Below, one piece after another: positions 4,700-5,494 of a stretch of 5,494 nucleotides of DNA; the first letter of the stretch is position 1, and each line of letters opens with the position of its first letter. Source of the DNA: a bacterium (lineage in GTDB: Bacteria; UBP18; UBA7526). Under the pieces are notes generated by a model that saw only the letters and a list, made by a program, of their open reading frames with translations, was not told the origin of the DNA and searched no databases. A program made the position numbers and the translations under genes. Where the stretch lies: assembly GCA_018903055.1 (NCBI GenBank), contig JAHIPW010000004.1, forward strand, positions 1 to 5,494. Direction: 5' to 3'.

Positions 4700-4780
4700 A
4701 TCTGCGGTCATCTGCGTTTTGATCTGCCCCTCAGATCCTGAAGGATCCTCGGGATCCTGAAGGGCGATCATCTGCGTTTA
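4700..4780 (+). repeat. ATCTGCG cluster interrupted by a GATCCTGAAG repeat, reaching the stop of the right-edge gene
   Basis: ATCTGCG words occur at 4700, 4710 and 4770, with a partial ATCTGC at 4722. Between them GATCCTGAAG occurs twice (4734-4743 and 4753-4762), and AGGATCC-TCG-GGATCCT (4742-4758) is a 7-bp inverted repeat with a 3-nt loop and no T tract. The last word, ATCTGCGTTTA, supplies the TAA stop codon (4780-4778) of the upstream gene. Apart from that stop codon the cluster fills most of the gap between the right-edge gene and the propeller gene. Confidence 0.88.
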
Positions 4781-5494
4781 AAAGAGTGAATCTAACTGAT
4801 TGAGTAGAGATTGAGAGATTTTCTCACCCGCCTTCTTCAAGGCCTTCTCCCCGGCTTCTTCCTTTGTACGGCCAAACTCCTTCACCCTTCCTTCGCTCAC
4901 CGAGGCTATTATCCTACCACTTTGGACCTCTATTATTTGAATGGAGACGCTTGCCCGACAACAGGGAGCGAACTCCATCTCCTTTCCCTGCATAGGGATG
5001 GTGCTTCCTACGAACTCTGTCCGGGCCTGACCGATGACCAAGACATCGAAGCCTAACTCTCTGCCCAAGTTTTGAATGAGCGTTTTATTCCCTTTAAAGA
5101 TTTCTCTTGCCTGGCCATCTGTAATCTCTCCCTTCTTCTGAAGCTGATAATCGTCGTCAATGAGCCATTTCTCTATCTCTCCCTGAACCAAAGAAGGGGT
5201 GACCTTCTCTCCCAAATTCTTCTCTATAACCTTAACAAAAAAAACCTTTTTCTCCCTGGGAAGATAGGAGTTGAAGGTGTATCTTTCTTTGAGGCTGGCT
5301 AACTTCAAAAGGGTCTCGTCTATCTCCTCATCCTTCTCCTTGCCCAGGAGTTTTCTAACATCTATTCCTCCCTCAACTACGTTTGGCTTAAGGGAAGAAT
5401 CAACCCGCCATACCCTGCAGTTTGCTACACCATTATTATCCGTTCTCGCTAGGGTCTTTAAGCTCCCTTCTCCTTCTACGAATTCAAAGGATAC
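4778..5494 (-). CDS. Secreted Ig-like plus LPP20/CsgG-type domain protein, 5' part missing
   Basis: The frame is open from the right edge, giving 238 visible residues; the start and any signal peptide lie outside. A TTG at 5308 is an internal Leu codon, not the start. Visible residues 1-52 (VSFEFVEGEGSL..TDNNGVANCRVWRV..GGIDVRKLL) resemble the end of a bacterial Ig-like domain. A Lys/Glu-rich linker follows. Residues about 85-235 show the layout of LPP20, FlgT C-terminal and CsgG-type envelope domains: LVQGEIEKWLIDDDYQL, LGRELGFDVLVIGQARTEFVG, RASVSIQIIEVQSGRIIASVSEGRVKEFGRTKEEAGEKALKKAGEKISQSLLNQL. Such domains occur in outer-membrane or periplasmic proteins and bind other proteins rather than catalyse. 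A Cys pair (APCCRAS) sits before the central strand. The gene lies 101 nt upstream of the propeller gene without a terminator between, so co-transcription is likely. The coding call is firm; the family is moderately sure. Confidence 0.75.
   Translation of the reverse strand, partial: VSFEFVEGEGSLKTLARTDNNGVANCRVWRVDSSLKPNVVEGGIDVRKLLGKEKDEEIDETLLKLASLKERYTFNSYLPREKKVFFVKVIEKNLGEKVTPSLVQGEIEKWLIDDDYQLQKKGEITDGQAREIFKGNKTLIQNLGRELGFDVLVIGQARTEFVGSTIPMQGKEMEFAPCCRASVSIQIIEVQSGRIIASVSEGRVKEFGRTKEEAGEKALKKAGEKISQSLLNQLDSLF

Noticed and set aside
4742-4758. Terminator between the right-edge gene and the propeller gene
   Set aside because: The AGGATCC/GGATCCT stem has only 7 bp with a 3-nt loop and no T tract follows on the minus strand.
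4778-5308. Start of the right-edge gene at the TTG at 5308 (176 residues)
   Set aside because: The frame is open to the window edge and the residues upstream (VSFEFVEGEG..TDNNGVA) look like a real Ig-like domain, so TTG is an internal codon.

Overview
This window reads as a bacterial chromosome segment in which all five recognisable protein genes lie on the minus strand, so they are read from high to low coordinates. In transcription order they are: the C-terminal part of a secreted Ig-like plus LPP20/CsgG-type protein, cut by the right edge (4778-5494); a secreted Ig-like plus TolB-type beta-propeller protein (3258-4676); the cell-division ABC-transporter-like membrane protein FtsX (2050-2835); an EnvC-type coiled-coil/LytM amidase activator (759-2048); and the N-terminal part of a carboxyl-terminal processing protease of the CtpA/S41 family, cut by the left edge (1-626).

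Two transcription units are likely. The propeller gene ends in a GC-rich hairpin followed by a U tract (3195-3226), and a second terminator-like hairpin follows at 3047-3083. After about 400 bp of non-coding, repeat-rich DNA, ftsX, envC and ctpA form a compact division/envelope operon. FtsX and EnvC are separated by one base. In known systems FtsX, driven by the ATPase FtsE, opens EnvC so that it can switch on peptidoglycan amidases at the septum, and ctpA is a frequent neighbour. No ftsE lies directly upstream here. The EnvC LytM domain has lost the HxH metal site (it reads YLY), so it should be an activator rather than an enzyme.

The most unusual feature is the repeat landscape. Nearly every gene junction carries short degenerate repeats: heptamer tandems (TACTTAY and TACGAGT on the coding strand) and clusters of ATCTGCG/ATCTGTG words. 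These repeats are part of genes as well as lying between them. The signal peptides of both EnvC and the propeller protein are encoded by repeat units, and the stop codons of three of the four genes whose ends are visible fall in or directly against repeat units of the opposite orientation. On one strand each family reads as an open, largely signal-peptide-compatible peptide; on the other it supplies TAG/TAA/TGA stops. The repeats therefore appear to be shaping gene starts and ends.

Organism: secretion signals, an EnvC-type activator and an LPP20-like protein suggest a diderm bacterium. From general familiarity, this style of junction repeat occurs in genomes of uncultivated groundwater or sediment lineages (for example Omnitrophota- or Desantisbacteria-like groups), but the lineage is a low-confidence inference.
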